Below are positions 45,161-55,153 of a stretch of DNA of 64,000 nucleotides, in pieces. Source of the DNA: Pectinophora gossypiella. Its lineage: Eukaryota; Arthropoda; Insecta; Lepidoptera; Gelechiidae. The notes under the pieces were generated by a model that was not told the origin of the DNA, made no database searches, and was given only the letters and a program-made list of their open reading frames with translations. Position numbers and translations under genes: made by a program. Location of the stretch: NCBI RefSeq assembly GCF_024362695.1, contig NC_065405.1, positions 5,402,672 to 5,466,671 on the forward strand. The letters are read 5' to 3'. Numbering within the stretch: the stretch's first letter is position 1; each line of letters starts with the position of its first letter.

Positions 45161-45362
45161 CTTCCAGACGTACGGTCGGGTTCTATCCCTATTTGGTGGA
45201 TATCCCAACTATTCGCACAAAGCGCTTTGCATCGTCCTTCATTATGCGCACTGTTAGGGACTGGAATTCTCTGTCGTCTTCTGTATTTCCGAATGGGTTA
45301 TAGGCCAGAGTGAACAGGCACCTGGGCGAGCGAGCTCCTTGGTGGGACCACGGTTAAAAGTG
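45161..45362 (+). pseudogene. LINE reverse transcriptase C-terminal fragment
   Basis: Translation in changing frames gives RTVRDWNSLSSSVFPNGL and ARVNRHLGERAPWWDHG, the typical end of Jockey/CR1-type LINE ORFs (DWNSLP.SVFP). It contains stops and frame shifts. Confidence 0.65.
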
Positions 45363-45603
45363 GGATAAATTATGAAATTCTGATTACTAAATAAAGATAG
45401 ATCTAAAACTGACGAAAAACATTTTTTTTCTATTCAAGGTAATTATGAACTTTAATCAAGAAAAACTATATATATAATAATAATAAGTCAGACATTTTAT
45501 CCCGTTATAACGTGCTTTTGCATACAAATAGCATAGTAATTTCGTGTTTTGACGTTTAGTAAAAAGTAACTGATTTGACTCCCAAAACTAGCCTATTACG
45601 CAC

Positions 45604-45735
45604 CTGTTCCGTCAAATCCCTGTTCTCGTCCAAAGCCAGCCTATACGCCTCCGTGTTTCGTCGCTCGTCCAAAGTCTTGTTATCTGCTTCGTCTTTCAGA
45701 GGAATCAGACTCTCCATATGTGTATACTCCATACC
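45604..45735 (-). CDS. MED30: MED30 coding exon 7
   Basis: Encodes GMEYTHMESLIPLKDEADNK to ENRDLTEQ. The acceptor is ATGTTTAAG and the chosen donor is CAG|GTGCGT. Reading through the donor would add VRNRLVLGVKSVTFY and a stop, a possible alternative end that lacks the conserved C-terminus. Confidence 0.88.
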
Positions 45736-48700
45736 CTTAAACATAATGTCTTTCTTAAATGTTTCAAATTGGCAACCAAGCTTTTGAAAACTAGTATAAG
45801 TTAGGCTCCGCTTATATACCTTTTAAAATATTTATAAACTAACTACATATTTACCTCCGTCTGTCCGTAAATAAACAGGATATCCATCACACACTCCATT
45901 ATTTTCTTATATTATTTATAGTATATGTATAATTCAATATCATTGGTATAGCCACACATTGAAAGCTCCATACCACCTCCGGTTGATTGAAAGGAGGCCT
46001 GTGCCCAGTATTGGGACGTACATAGGCTGTTTATAATACCGAAAAGGAAAGGGACGGGTAATTGACTGGCATATTTATGGAACACACGTCAATTTTAGGC
46101 AGGAATTTTAAAACCTCTCCCAAATTTTTATATTGGCCAATAACCCGGGTTGCACACCAGCGAGATGCCTATTTTATTGGCCTTATTCATTCATTTTAAA
46201 ATTAACAATTGTCAATCAGCCGTCCCTTTCCTTTTCGGCGGATAAGAAAATGATAGGTATAACTTAAAATAACATTAGGAGGTGCATGTATCGGGCCTAT
46301 TAAACCACTCACCTGACAAGTCTCATTACACTTCTCGTATATGAGCCGCAGCCGTTTGAACAGCAGCCTAATGGTACGTAGTTGTTCCTGCATCTTCGCC
46401 TTTTTGTCGTTGCTCGCGTTCTCGCCGTGCTGGGTGCCGTTCGGAGGCTGTGCAGGAAATCAATGTTAAATCAATCCCATCAATCGTACACGTAATCACA
46501 CAAGTTTGTAAAAATGCCTATGTTCTTTTTAAACACGTCACGTTTGTTGCTTAAAACTTCGTGTGAAGGAACTAAGGCCTTCCGCACACTCGGGTTTAGT
46601 ACACATATCCCACGCGTCCATTGTGAGTAGCAGCCATTATTCTCGAGTAATTTTAAAGAATTTAAATTTAATGATAGATACAATCATAACTAAAAAAAAT
46701 ATGAGTATTTGACTATTTCGGGATATACGTTTAAGGAGCGTTGAAAGCGCCTAAAAGCCAGTTTTTGTTTTATAGCGATCAAATTGAAGTGACAGTGCAG
46801 TGATGTATTTATTGAAGTGTTGCGTAAAGTGTCTGTAAAGTGACGGTGTCAGAGCTGGACTGAACAGCTCTGTACAATGACTGTATCACGTGTGTTGTGA
46901 CCAAAACTCATTCTATACGTAGACTGCGTGTTTCCTCCCAATCCCAAAACTTACTTCCGTATCACTTTTAGAGAAGATAATAATAGGAATCTATTTAAAA
47001 ATACTTACTTGGATAGCCTTTAAAGTCTGGAAAACTTCTTGAGTCCTACTCACGATGTCTTGAACTGTTTCCTGACCAAACCTGAAATCAACGTTAAATT
47101 AATTTAATAAATTCTTTTGTAACAAATTACATAAAATTAGGACAGAAAAGCGAACTCAGCAGTTGAGATTTCTACAAGCAAACATTGTAAAAAGAATAGA
47201 ACAGAACATGACAGCCAGTGGCGGCCCTAGCAAAACAATTAGGTGGTACGAGATCTCAAAGTGACAGCCCTCAGCTCTTTAAAATACAAAATTTTTCGAT
47301 TAGTTTACGACCACCCCAATTTACCTATTTAAATCTTTTGAAAATGTTGTTTACGGCCATCTTCTATGAGTTTTATATGGCCGCAATCTAACCCGATGAA
47401 GTTAGTTTGCGGCCAAGGTGGACCAGTCTTCTTTTGGCGCTCAACCAATGTGGATGGCTCTCAGCAGGCTCTGCACGGCGGTCCCGACGCGCGCGACCCG
47501 AATTACATCGAAGACACAGCAAATGCAATATATATGGATAGACATCGTTATTGGTAAGTCCTCGATATAGTTCTCGCTGGCGCGGGCGTGGCGCGAGGGT
47601 TGAACGATATACAATACTAATTTACCAATATTCGTTACAATATCTTATGCAGGTGGGCAAATTACCTCACCAAAGGATAAGGGATAGGTATGACAGCCTA
47701 GTCATTAATACGAGGAAGAAGGTAGTGGATTAGAATCATACTTGCAGAGGGAAGCAGTGTTGAACTCCTTGTTCTGCGGAGGTGGAGCGGCGGGCGGCGC
47801 GGCGGGGGGCGGCGGCGCCGAAGCCGTCACGCCAGCCACGCCCGCTGCCTGCATCTGGCCTGCAAGGAGTTCATTACATTCTCAGTAAACTATATTATAC
47901 CATATTTTATAAGTTATAATGTAACACAGCATCAGGCCTGTATGCAAGGGTAGGTAGATGTACATAATATTATATATATATACATTATATACTCCACTTT
48001 TCGTCGCTATGTTTAAGTCCCATAGACGGCAAGCCTATTGCCATTAATTGTGCAAAAATGTGACAGGCACAAAATTTTGAGTACCTATAAAATCAAAACT
48101 ACTAAGTATTTTGACTACAACAAAAACTAGTGTATTTGTATACATACAGGCTGTACTGAGACAACATTTCAAGCGATTTTGCATACCTAGTAACATTCTT
48201 CATTGAATGATTTTTTTTTTTTTTTTCTGTAGCCTAATCAATGTCCCACTGCTGGGCAAAGGCCTCCCCCTTCTCTTTCCAACCCTCCCTGTCCTGGGCA
48301 TCGTTCCGCCAGGTGTGCCGGAAGGCGTCCAGCTCGTCCCTCCACCGTCGTCGTGGTCTACCTCGACGTCGACGACCCTGTGGGGCCCAATCAGTTGTAA
48401 TTTTGGCCCACTTTTCCGGATGCATACGGCAGACATGTCCCGCCCATTCCCACTTCAGTTTAGCGGATTTTTCTCCGACATCTGCCACTTGAGTTTTGGA
48501 GCGCAGTGTCGTGTTTCTAACGCGATCGATCAGTTTAACACCTAATATACTGCGCTCCATAGCCCGCTGGCAAACCTTGAGTCTGGACTTTTGATGTTTG
48601 GTCAGGGACCATGTTTGCGCACCATAGGTGAGGATAGGCAATATGCACATGTCAATGAGTTTCCGCTTGAGACATATCGGGAGGTCACCTTTCATTAGCT

Positions 48701-50491
48701 CTTTCATGGACCAGAAACTCTTCCAGGCATTGAATGATATCAGTGCATAATGCATGGCACTGCAGCAACTTATTAATAATTATGTACCTACTTTATTTAT
48801 GTGTTGCAATGTCGTAACACTAGAAAAAACCTTCCAATTCCTGCAGACACCTCCTAATTATGTTATAAGTTATACCTATCATTTTCTTATTTGCCGAAAA
48901 GGAATGGGACGGATGATTGACAACTGTTAATTTTTAAATTAATGAGTGAATGAATGAATAACCTGTCTGTATAAAATGCATCTCGCTGACGTGCACTTAT
49001 TGGCCAATATTAAAGTTTGGCAGTACTTTTAAAATATCTGTATAAAATTGACGTAAGTTACATTAATAATAATATTTGTATTAATAAAGATATATTTAAT
49101 AAAATTGAGTTGAACGTACATATGTATAGTACAAAAATGGTGTCGTGTTGAAAAATATTTCAAAAATAGTTGAAAAACTACACAACAAACCTTGCTGTGG
49201 GACCTGCGGAGGCCCGAGTCCTCCTTGCTGTTGTCCACCAACAACTCCCATGCCCTAGAGAGTAATAAGAAAAAAACTTCAACACACCTAATTCACATAA
49301 AGCAATTGGTAATTTGAAAATAGAACTTTCTAAAACTTACGATTATATTATATAGTCAGATAGACAGAGTTAATCAGAGGTATAACCATTGCAACATAAA
49401 TTAAGTACCCACACCTCACCAAGCTGTTAGGCCAACAAGATAGGTGGTGAACCGCATGGCTGTTTATAATGTAATAAAACATACTTAAACAATATCTTAG
49501 TCAATGTTAGTCACACTTTGAAGTTAAATTGTTAAATCTTGTAAAGTTATGGAGGTACACATACATAAACTCACGCCTATTTCCCATCGGGGTAAGCAGA
49601 GACAATGGAATTCCATTTGCTTCGATCCTGGCCATCCATCCATCAATCTATTTGCTTTATGTAGGTAATACTTTTATAATCATTTGATATGAGGTTCCTT
49701 AAAGTAAAGGGCAATCACCCCAGTTGGTGGGTGTTGTTACCATAAAAGTTTGGAAACCCCTAGTTTGACCTGATTTCATAAAACATAATTTTAGTTATGC
49801 TTTTTTAGAGTAGATAGCTTTTTGCTCTCATTTTCTACTTGGCATTTATTAGTTCTAGTTAAGGCCTTCTAAATTACTTTTTTCCAAGAGAATAATGCAA
49901 AATTACTTTTATTTATTACCTGTGGTCCCATACCCATAGACCCCATCTGATTTTGCATAGCTGCAGCATAAGGAGGCACCATTGGGTTGCCCATCCCGAC
50001 CATCCCTCCTGTGTTACCCATCGGACCACCCATCACACCTGGAAAATGAACACCAACAACGGAATTTATCATTATGTACCTTATAGGTATCAAAGTTAAG
50101 TTTACAATTTCCACTGGAGAGACTGGCTAGTTTGTACAGGACCAAGTAGAAAGTTCAGCAGTGAGATATGACAGCCAGAATTCGATAATAACTTTACATA
50201 AGTGGATATAAAATAGCAAATATAACACACAGTGTAACTATCTTTGGTTAAGTTAGATAAGTATAATATTTTTCTTTGTCATTTAAATCATATTACATTT
50301 TCTAAAGTACCTATGTTTGAGTGCTAATAACGGATTATAACAATAGAGAATGATTGTTTCCAATATTTACCGGCTAACTGGTTAGGCATTGATTGCATTT
50401 GCCCGCCCATCGGCCCGCCGCCAAAACCGGACCGCATGGCGCCGGCATTGCCCTGAAAGTTGCCTGGAAACTGGTGTCCTTGTCCAGCCAT
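45604..50491 (-). CDS. MED30: Mediator complex subunit 30 (MED30), seven coding exons, C-terminus not found
   Basis: MED30 is a head-module-associated subunit of the Mediator coactivator that links transcription factors to RNA polymerase II in the nucleus. Exons on the minus strand: 50371-50491, 49920-50038, 49191-49254, 47742-47859, 47009-47081, 46313-46447, 45604-45735. All have GT/AG borders and compatible phases, giving 254 codons. Residues 1-~130 are Gly/Met/Gln-rich and then Pro/Ala-rich, as in insect MED30. The conserved part starts at NTASLC (135-140) and runs through GQETVQDIVSRTQEVFQ, PPNG, EQLRTIRLLFKRLRLIYEKC and MEYTHMESLIPLKDE to ENRDLTEQ. The last ~30 residues (the usual IIWEIN segment) must lie in a further exon at lower coordinates that I could not find. 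Introns contain a LINE, MITEs and a LINE tail. Confidence 0.92.
45968..46032 (+). repeat. SINE/LINE tail fragment in MED30 intron 6
   Basis: ACCACCTCCGGTTGATTGAA, AGGAGGCCTGTGCCCAGTAT, TACATAGGCTGTTTAT. Confidence 0.75.
46039..46298. mobile_element. Long-TIR MITE, left end truncated, in MED30 intron 6
   Basis: CCGAAAAGGAAAGGGACGGG, ATGGAACACACGTCAATTTT, GCCTATTTTATTGGCC and, at the right, AATTTAGGAGGTG-like end TTAGGAGGTGCATGTATCGG. The right end lies 13 nt from the exon 6 donor. Confidence 0.8.
46313..46447 (-). CDS. MED30: MED30 coding exon 6
   Basis: Encodes PPNGTQHGENASNDKKAKMQ, EQLRTIRLLFKRLRLIYEKC and NETCQ, the most conserved MED30 block. Acceptor CCTGCACAG; donor CAG|GTGAGT. A MITE ends 13 nt inside the next intron. 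Confidence 0.95.
47009..47081 (-). CDS. MED30: MED30 coding exon 5
   Basis: Encodes FGQETVQDIVSRTQEVFQTL and KAIQ, the first conserved helix of the MED30 domain. Acceptor TGATTTCAG; donor CCAA|GTAAGT is a perfect consensus. Confidence 0.93.
47082..47741. other. MED30 intron 4, unassigned content
   Basis: TGGCGGCCCTAGCAAAAC (47219) looks like the end of a DNA element. A 63-codon plus-strand frame at 47366-47557 shows no domain. No further calls. Confidence 0.35.
47742..47859 (-). CDS. MED30: MED30 coding exon 4
   Basis: Acceptor TCCTTGCAG. It encodes a Pro/Ala linker (ASAPPPPAAPPAAPPP) and then NKEFNTASLC, where the conserved MED30 domain begins. The donor is TGCAA|GTATGA. The codon completed over the junction is Lys. 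Confidence 0.9.
48210..48755 (-). pseudogene. RTE-like LINE, 3' truncated copy with open frame
   Basis: The minus strand keeps a 173-codon open frame with ILTYGAQTWSLT, KVCQRAMERSILGVKLIDRV, KLKWEWAGHVCRMHPEKW, RRGRPRRRWRDEL and the end EAFAQQWDID, followed by poly(A) (T-run at 48209-48225). It is the C-terminus of a LINE reverse transcriptase, 5'-truncated, sitting in MED30 intron 3 in the same orientation as the gene. The open frame and clean poly(A) suggest a fairly young insertion. Confidence 0.85.
48834..49060. mobile_element. Long-TIR MITE, right end truncated, in MED30 intron 3
   Basis: CCAATTCCTGCAGACACCTC, GTTATACCTATCATTTTC, GCCGAAAAGGAATGGGACGG, GCATCTCGCTGACGTGC. Confidence 0.75.
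49191..49254 (-). CDS. MED30: MED30 coding exon 3
   Basis: This short 64-nt exon encodes GMGVVGGQQQGGLGPPQVPQ. The acceptor is CTCTAG and the donor CAAG|GTTTGT is weak. Phase 0 in, phase 1 out, joining GCC of exon 4. Confidence 0.75.
49558..49640 (-). repeat. LINE 3' tail in MED30 intron 2
   Basis: ACATACATAAACTCACGCCT, ATTTCCCATCGGGGTAAGCA, AATGGAATTCCATTTGCTTC. Short minus-strand copy. Confidence 0.75.
49920..50038 (-). CDS. MED30: MED30 coding exon 2
   Basis: The acceptor CATTTTCCAG is followed by GTGTGATGGG and the donor is CCACAG|GTAATA. It encodes a Gly/Met/Asn-rich, low-complexity segment ending MGSMGMGPQ. Phase 1 in, phase 0 out. Confidence 0.85.
50371..50491 (-). CDS. MED30: MED30 coding exon 1
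   Basis: ATG at 50491; encodes MAGQGHQFPGNFQGNAGAMR and a Gly/Met-rich stretch. The donor GTAAAT follows GTTAGCCG. It ends after one base of a Gly codon. This is the first ATG in the frame, and the upstream sequence soon becomes repeat. Confidence 0.88.
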
Positions 50492-50587
50492 ACTGTATCA
50501 CTAAGGTTCTTCTTTTTCTCTTTATAAAACGATTAATTTAGCTTCCGCAGCGCCGAAACCTCCTGACTGCACCAAGCTGACTTGATT

Positions 50588-50675
50588 TTTTTTTTTTTTT
50601 TTGTTTGGTTTTCCCCGAAGGGTAAGGCAAAGGGAACTATGCCCATACAGCCATGTCTGACGTATTTTTTTTTTT
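50588..50675 (-). repeat. Poly(A)-flanked repeat near the MED30 5' end
   Basis: GTTTGGTTTTCCCCGAAGGG, TAAGGCAAAGGGAACTATGC, CCATACAGCCATGTCTGACG between two T-runs. It lies about 100 bp upstream of the MED30 ATG, so the promoter or 5' UTR is very short or includes this repeat. Confidence 0.5.
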
Positions 50676-50699
50676 CTTGATGATTAATGAAATGGTGAA

Positions 50700-51985
50700 A
50701 GGTGATGAATGATGATGATAAAAGCTGACTTGACTTGACAGTTTGACACATCAATGAAATGACATTGACATTAAGACGAGCGTTCTGAACTTAAACAAAA
50801 TTTTAACTATCAAAAGTCATTTATTGAAATTAATTAACTTCCAAGTACAATAAAATTTAAATAGGAAATGTCAAAGTGATTTTAGTATTATTTAAAATTA
50901 TATACATTTTTTGGGATATTATGAAAATTAAAATAATTTACAAATATTGAAAATTAGTTATTCTGTTTAAGATAATATATATTATGAACGCTCCTACGTT
51001 CTGTTAAACGCAGATAATATTTAGAATAATTATAATGTATTTAATTACTCAAAAATTAAAAAAACAGTCATGTCTTCGTTTCGGACGGTAATCTAAACCT
51101 TTTTTAACCACTGCTGAAAAAAATAAGAACATGATTGTATTTAAATGTATTTATATTCAGCTCGACCCACGCAGATAGCGACGGCGATGGTCTGATTAAT
51201 GTACTTCCCAAAGCACAGAGGGGCACATAAAACCTTAAGTAAACGGGCAACGGGCATTATGATATCAGACTAATATTCTGATTGATAATATATGAATTAT
51301 GTTATAAGTAGGTATAAGTAGGTATGTAACTTTTCTTTGACTATCTAGGCCAAGTATTTATCTATTCATTTTGATTTCACGTTATTTATTTTACGGCTAA
51401 TTTCAAGCTCTTTTCTTCTTTTTTATTTAAACCATAAAATTGATGAGTTATGTTTACATCTTGACAATTTATAGAACTTGGAGATGTGCCAACGGGTAGG
51501 CGACACTCTTATTCTTTGACCTACTTATTTATTTTTTCTAATGAAATGGTTTGTGTATCTCTAGATTGGTATATTATTAGTGGAAAAACATTTACTGGAA
51601 GTGTTATCAAATTTAATTACTGATATCCAGGAGTTGGTTGGCTACTAGCCCAAATAACCCCATCAACCTCGCAGAGGAACAGCGTGCTAGACTAAGTATA
51701 GGTAATACTAATATGGGATGTTTACATATATGATTTATTTTGTTGAAGTTAACTTACTGCATAGCTCTACTTAAATCCTTAAGCGCTTATCTACCTACTA
51801 AAGCGCCTGCCCCCCCTCATATCTTCACACAAGTGATACCTACACAAAAGCTGTGCCCACACGTTACACGTGTACCTGTTGCAAAAATATCAATAGCCCT
51901 GTAACTGTTCAACTAGAGCAAAGTGTATAATCTCCTAAACTATTTGACAACTGCCACACACGTCACAACTGAGCGATTGCCGTCG
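50700..51985. other. Intergenic stretch between MED30 and the SINE
   Basis: AT-rich; no gene is recognised. 51630-51700 contains faint remnants (GGTTGGCTACTAGCCCAAAT, CAGAGGAACAGCGTG) of the SINE tail type. Confidence 0.4.
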
Positions 51986-51989
51986 GCAT

Positions 51990-52281
51990 CACGATCACGA
52001 TCCGGAGGTCCCGGGTTCGAATCCCGATGGGGACATATCACAAAAATCACTTTGTGATCCCTAGTTTAGTTAGGACATTACAGGCTGATCACCTGATTGT
52101 CCGAAAGTAAGACGATCCGTGCTTCGGAAGATCCGTTAAACCGTTGGTCCCGGTTACTACTTACTGATGTAAGTACGTAGTCGTTACATGAGTCATGTCA
52201 GGGTCCTTTGGCGGCTCAATAGTAACCCTGACGTCAGGGTTGATGAGGTTGGTAATCCCACAACCCACACGATAGAAGAAG
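51990..52281 (+). mobile_element. tRNA-derived SINE
   Basis: GATCACGATCCGGAGGTCCC, B box GGTTCGAATCCC, TTTGTGATCCCTAGTTTAG, core GTGCTTCGGAAGATCCGTTA, tail CATGAGTCATGTCAGGGTCC to CACACGATAGAAGAAG. Only the first ~20 bases of the tRNA-like head are lost. It is the right-most SINE I can recognise in the window. Confidence 0.88.
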
Positions 52282-52559
52282 CCGTCGACATGTCGATGAC
52301 GTCGTCGACACCATCGTCGTTTCTCTGTAAGCGCCCTAAACCTGGAGAATAGTGGTCTAAAATGTCGCGAACCGGCAGAGAATGATACGCATTAGATAAA
52401 TAGCAAGTAGTAGTTAGTACGAATATTCTAGTTTTACGGTCGATAACCCGCTAGATATAAGTTTTCCTCCCATGGATAGTGAAATTGATTATTTGATTAG
52501 TGGTGTGGTAGATAGGTATCTATGGGGACGATGTTGGGAGGTGGCTATCGTAGTGGTGA

Positions 52560-55022
52560 ACAGTAAAGAAAACGCCAAATTGTACCTTAAAAATTTATTT
52601 TCCTTTTTAAAATATCCTAAATTAAGTAGATTACAGTAAAATTATAAATTACATATAACAATTATTATGTATGAATTCACATTTTTATAGTAAGTTGTAT
52701 GTGATACATAAATAATAAAATTGTGCTTATATTTACTGCGAATGAAATGCACTATTATGGACTGATCGGACCTCGCCTCGGACGGCGCATATCATATGTT
52801 CATATGTTCGTATGTTCTGATGATATGTGTTTAACATTTAAACTGTTTATTCTTTTATAAAATACTATATTTATAAACTATATTATAAAAGTAGTCTATA
52901 TTAAGGCAAGATGGCCACCACTATGGCTAACATGAATCAATGTTTCATTTGGTATGCTTCTATATAGTTTAATCTACTTATTTTTATAGTAAGTATATAA
53001 TATTGTGTATAATTCAATATAATTATTAGACCGAACCAAGATTTAAACTCGGCTTACGTGCACTGCGACAGAGATTCGATCCGGTCGATAAATATTTAAC
53101 AATTTTTATTACTCTTCCACATAATAAATAGTTATCAACATGTAGATTTACAAATATCAACAAAATAAATTACGAATAACAGCATATTACAATAATTAAA
53201 ATTAATCTTACGAACTACTTCAGTGATCTCTACTCGGTCTAGTGCTCCTAACTTGTACTATGTCGCCGGCTATGTCCCTCTCACCCCTACACCTATGTCA
53301 CATACTCCTGTTCTAACAAATGCTCTCATTTACCAACACTACTGTCTATGGTTCATGGACATGTGATGAGCAGTGCAGTAAGCGGAAAACTGGCCACTTC
53401 AGTGAGATAGCTATGGATAACAGCCAAGTTTTAAAAGTTTCCAAGCCAATATGCCTACTATTAACTAATACGTAAGTGGATATAAACAGAAGTAGGGGAG
53501 GTGAGCATTCTGTTAAATATCATGCTACGTTCTTTCAAAATAACATGGTATAGAACAGGGTTTTTAGATTTTGAAACATTTTCTTTCGAACAAGGATGGC
53601 CGGCGAACGTCTAAATTTATTAAATTAAAATTACATGGACTAGTAATTGAATTATTCTAACTAGTAAGTACCCTATACCGCTTCGGAGAACAAATTACAT
53701 GTGTTACGAGGGCGTATATTACAATAAAAATATGTTGTTTTACAATTATAAATTTAAGATTACTTACTTATAATTTAAGTATTACTTACATAGCCCTTTA
53801 TTGCTCTCCCTGAACCTTACGCTAAACCAAGTCCTTATCAGGACACATTGAGCAACATGGACATGTTATAAACACCTAGAAAACGTAGAATATATCATAC
53901 AGTCCTCGATGCCTCTCGATCACCAAATATTTATAGCTTTATTGCAACTGTTCATATAATTATTCAAATCCTGGAATTTACATTACGTGTAATAAAACCA
54001 CTGGACTCGTCATTCTTTACCCAGTCACCAAAATTGTCGATAAAGTCACTATCTAGTTCATTGTAAATATAAGGCATTGCTACCTAAAAAGCTGTAAGTT
54101 ACAAATATAGAATTACTTTAAATATTTATAGGAAGCATAGAGGACAATGAGAGAAATAGACATTGATAAAACTATTACAATTCAGATCACAATTATGATT
54201 TTGATTAAATATCCAAAAGGTGATGTAAGTTTGGATAGCTGCCACGTAACAATTAAGTATAGTAATTTGAACTATTATGTGTTTGATGAAATGTTCAATC
54301 AACTAGAATTAATAATTACTTTACTAATAGCAGCTACTGTTGTTGAACGTATATATTATTGTCATAAAACAGCTGTAACGATATAGATAATTGAATATCT
54401 AACTTTAATATTCGAATAATGTAAAGGAAATCTGTATATTAACAGTACACCTAACTAAACTATTTAAAGTATAAAAAATAGGAAATATGTGTGATGTTAG
54501 GAAGTTGAATGAATGAGGCACGAACTTTGTTGAACATTGCTATGTACGCAAGTACGCATTATACGTTAGTTAGTTCATATATAGGTACTCGTATATACGC
54601 GTATGGTATGTATGTGTCTGTAATAGTTAAGGGTCCTAAAATTCCATCACCTTTCTTAGACGATTAAGTACGAACTGGCATCTTAGTCCTACGTAAAAGC
54701 TCATAGCTTTGGTCATTCCATAATATTTTTGGTATATACGACTTCTAGATTATAGTCTAGATGTTATCTATTTTAGTCTAAATCATTTGGCTTTCCTGCG
54801 GTAACGAACTTAACCATGTCTAGCCTATTCCACTGACTTTATTTTCTAAGGTGCAATGCGCACTTCACTTTGTCATCTTTATCACTTTCATTCGGACTTA
54901 ATACCGCATCGCTGAAATTGCTACGCCGTGGCTACGTCGTCTAGTTTCCTTGCCTTCCTGCTTTGAAGAGTATCAGATCTAGCGTTTTCAAGTTGGTATT
55001 GTAGCCTCGGCTGTAGTTTTGT
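52560..55022 (-). other. Possible long 3' UTR of the RBM24-like gene
   Basis: No SINE or LINE is seen and no coding exon is supported. A minus-strand AATAAA occurs at 52594-52599, which would allow a ~2.4-kb 3' UTR after the TAA at 55023. A 79-codon plus frame at 54147-54386 has no domain. The UTR extent is inference. Confidence 0.35.
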
Positions 55023-55153
55023 TTACTGCATCCTCGCCTCCTGCAGTTGCGGGGGATAGGAGAGGGGGGGCAACAGTGGGCCCTGGACCCCCCCGCCTGG
55101 GAGCGCGTAGTAGGGGGACACATAACCTGCTCCGCTGGCCGCTGCGGCTGCTG
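55023..55153 (-). CDS. RBM24/38-like terminal coding exon
   Basis: Acceptor TTTCCTTACAG. Encodes AAAAASGAGYVSPYYALPGG, GVQGPLLPPLSYPPQLQEAR and MQ, stop TAA at 55025-55023. The RMQ end is the family's signature C-terminus. Confidence 0.8.
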
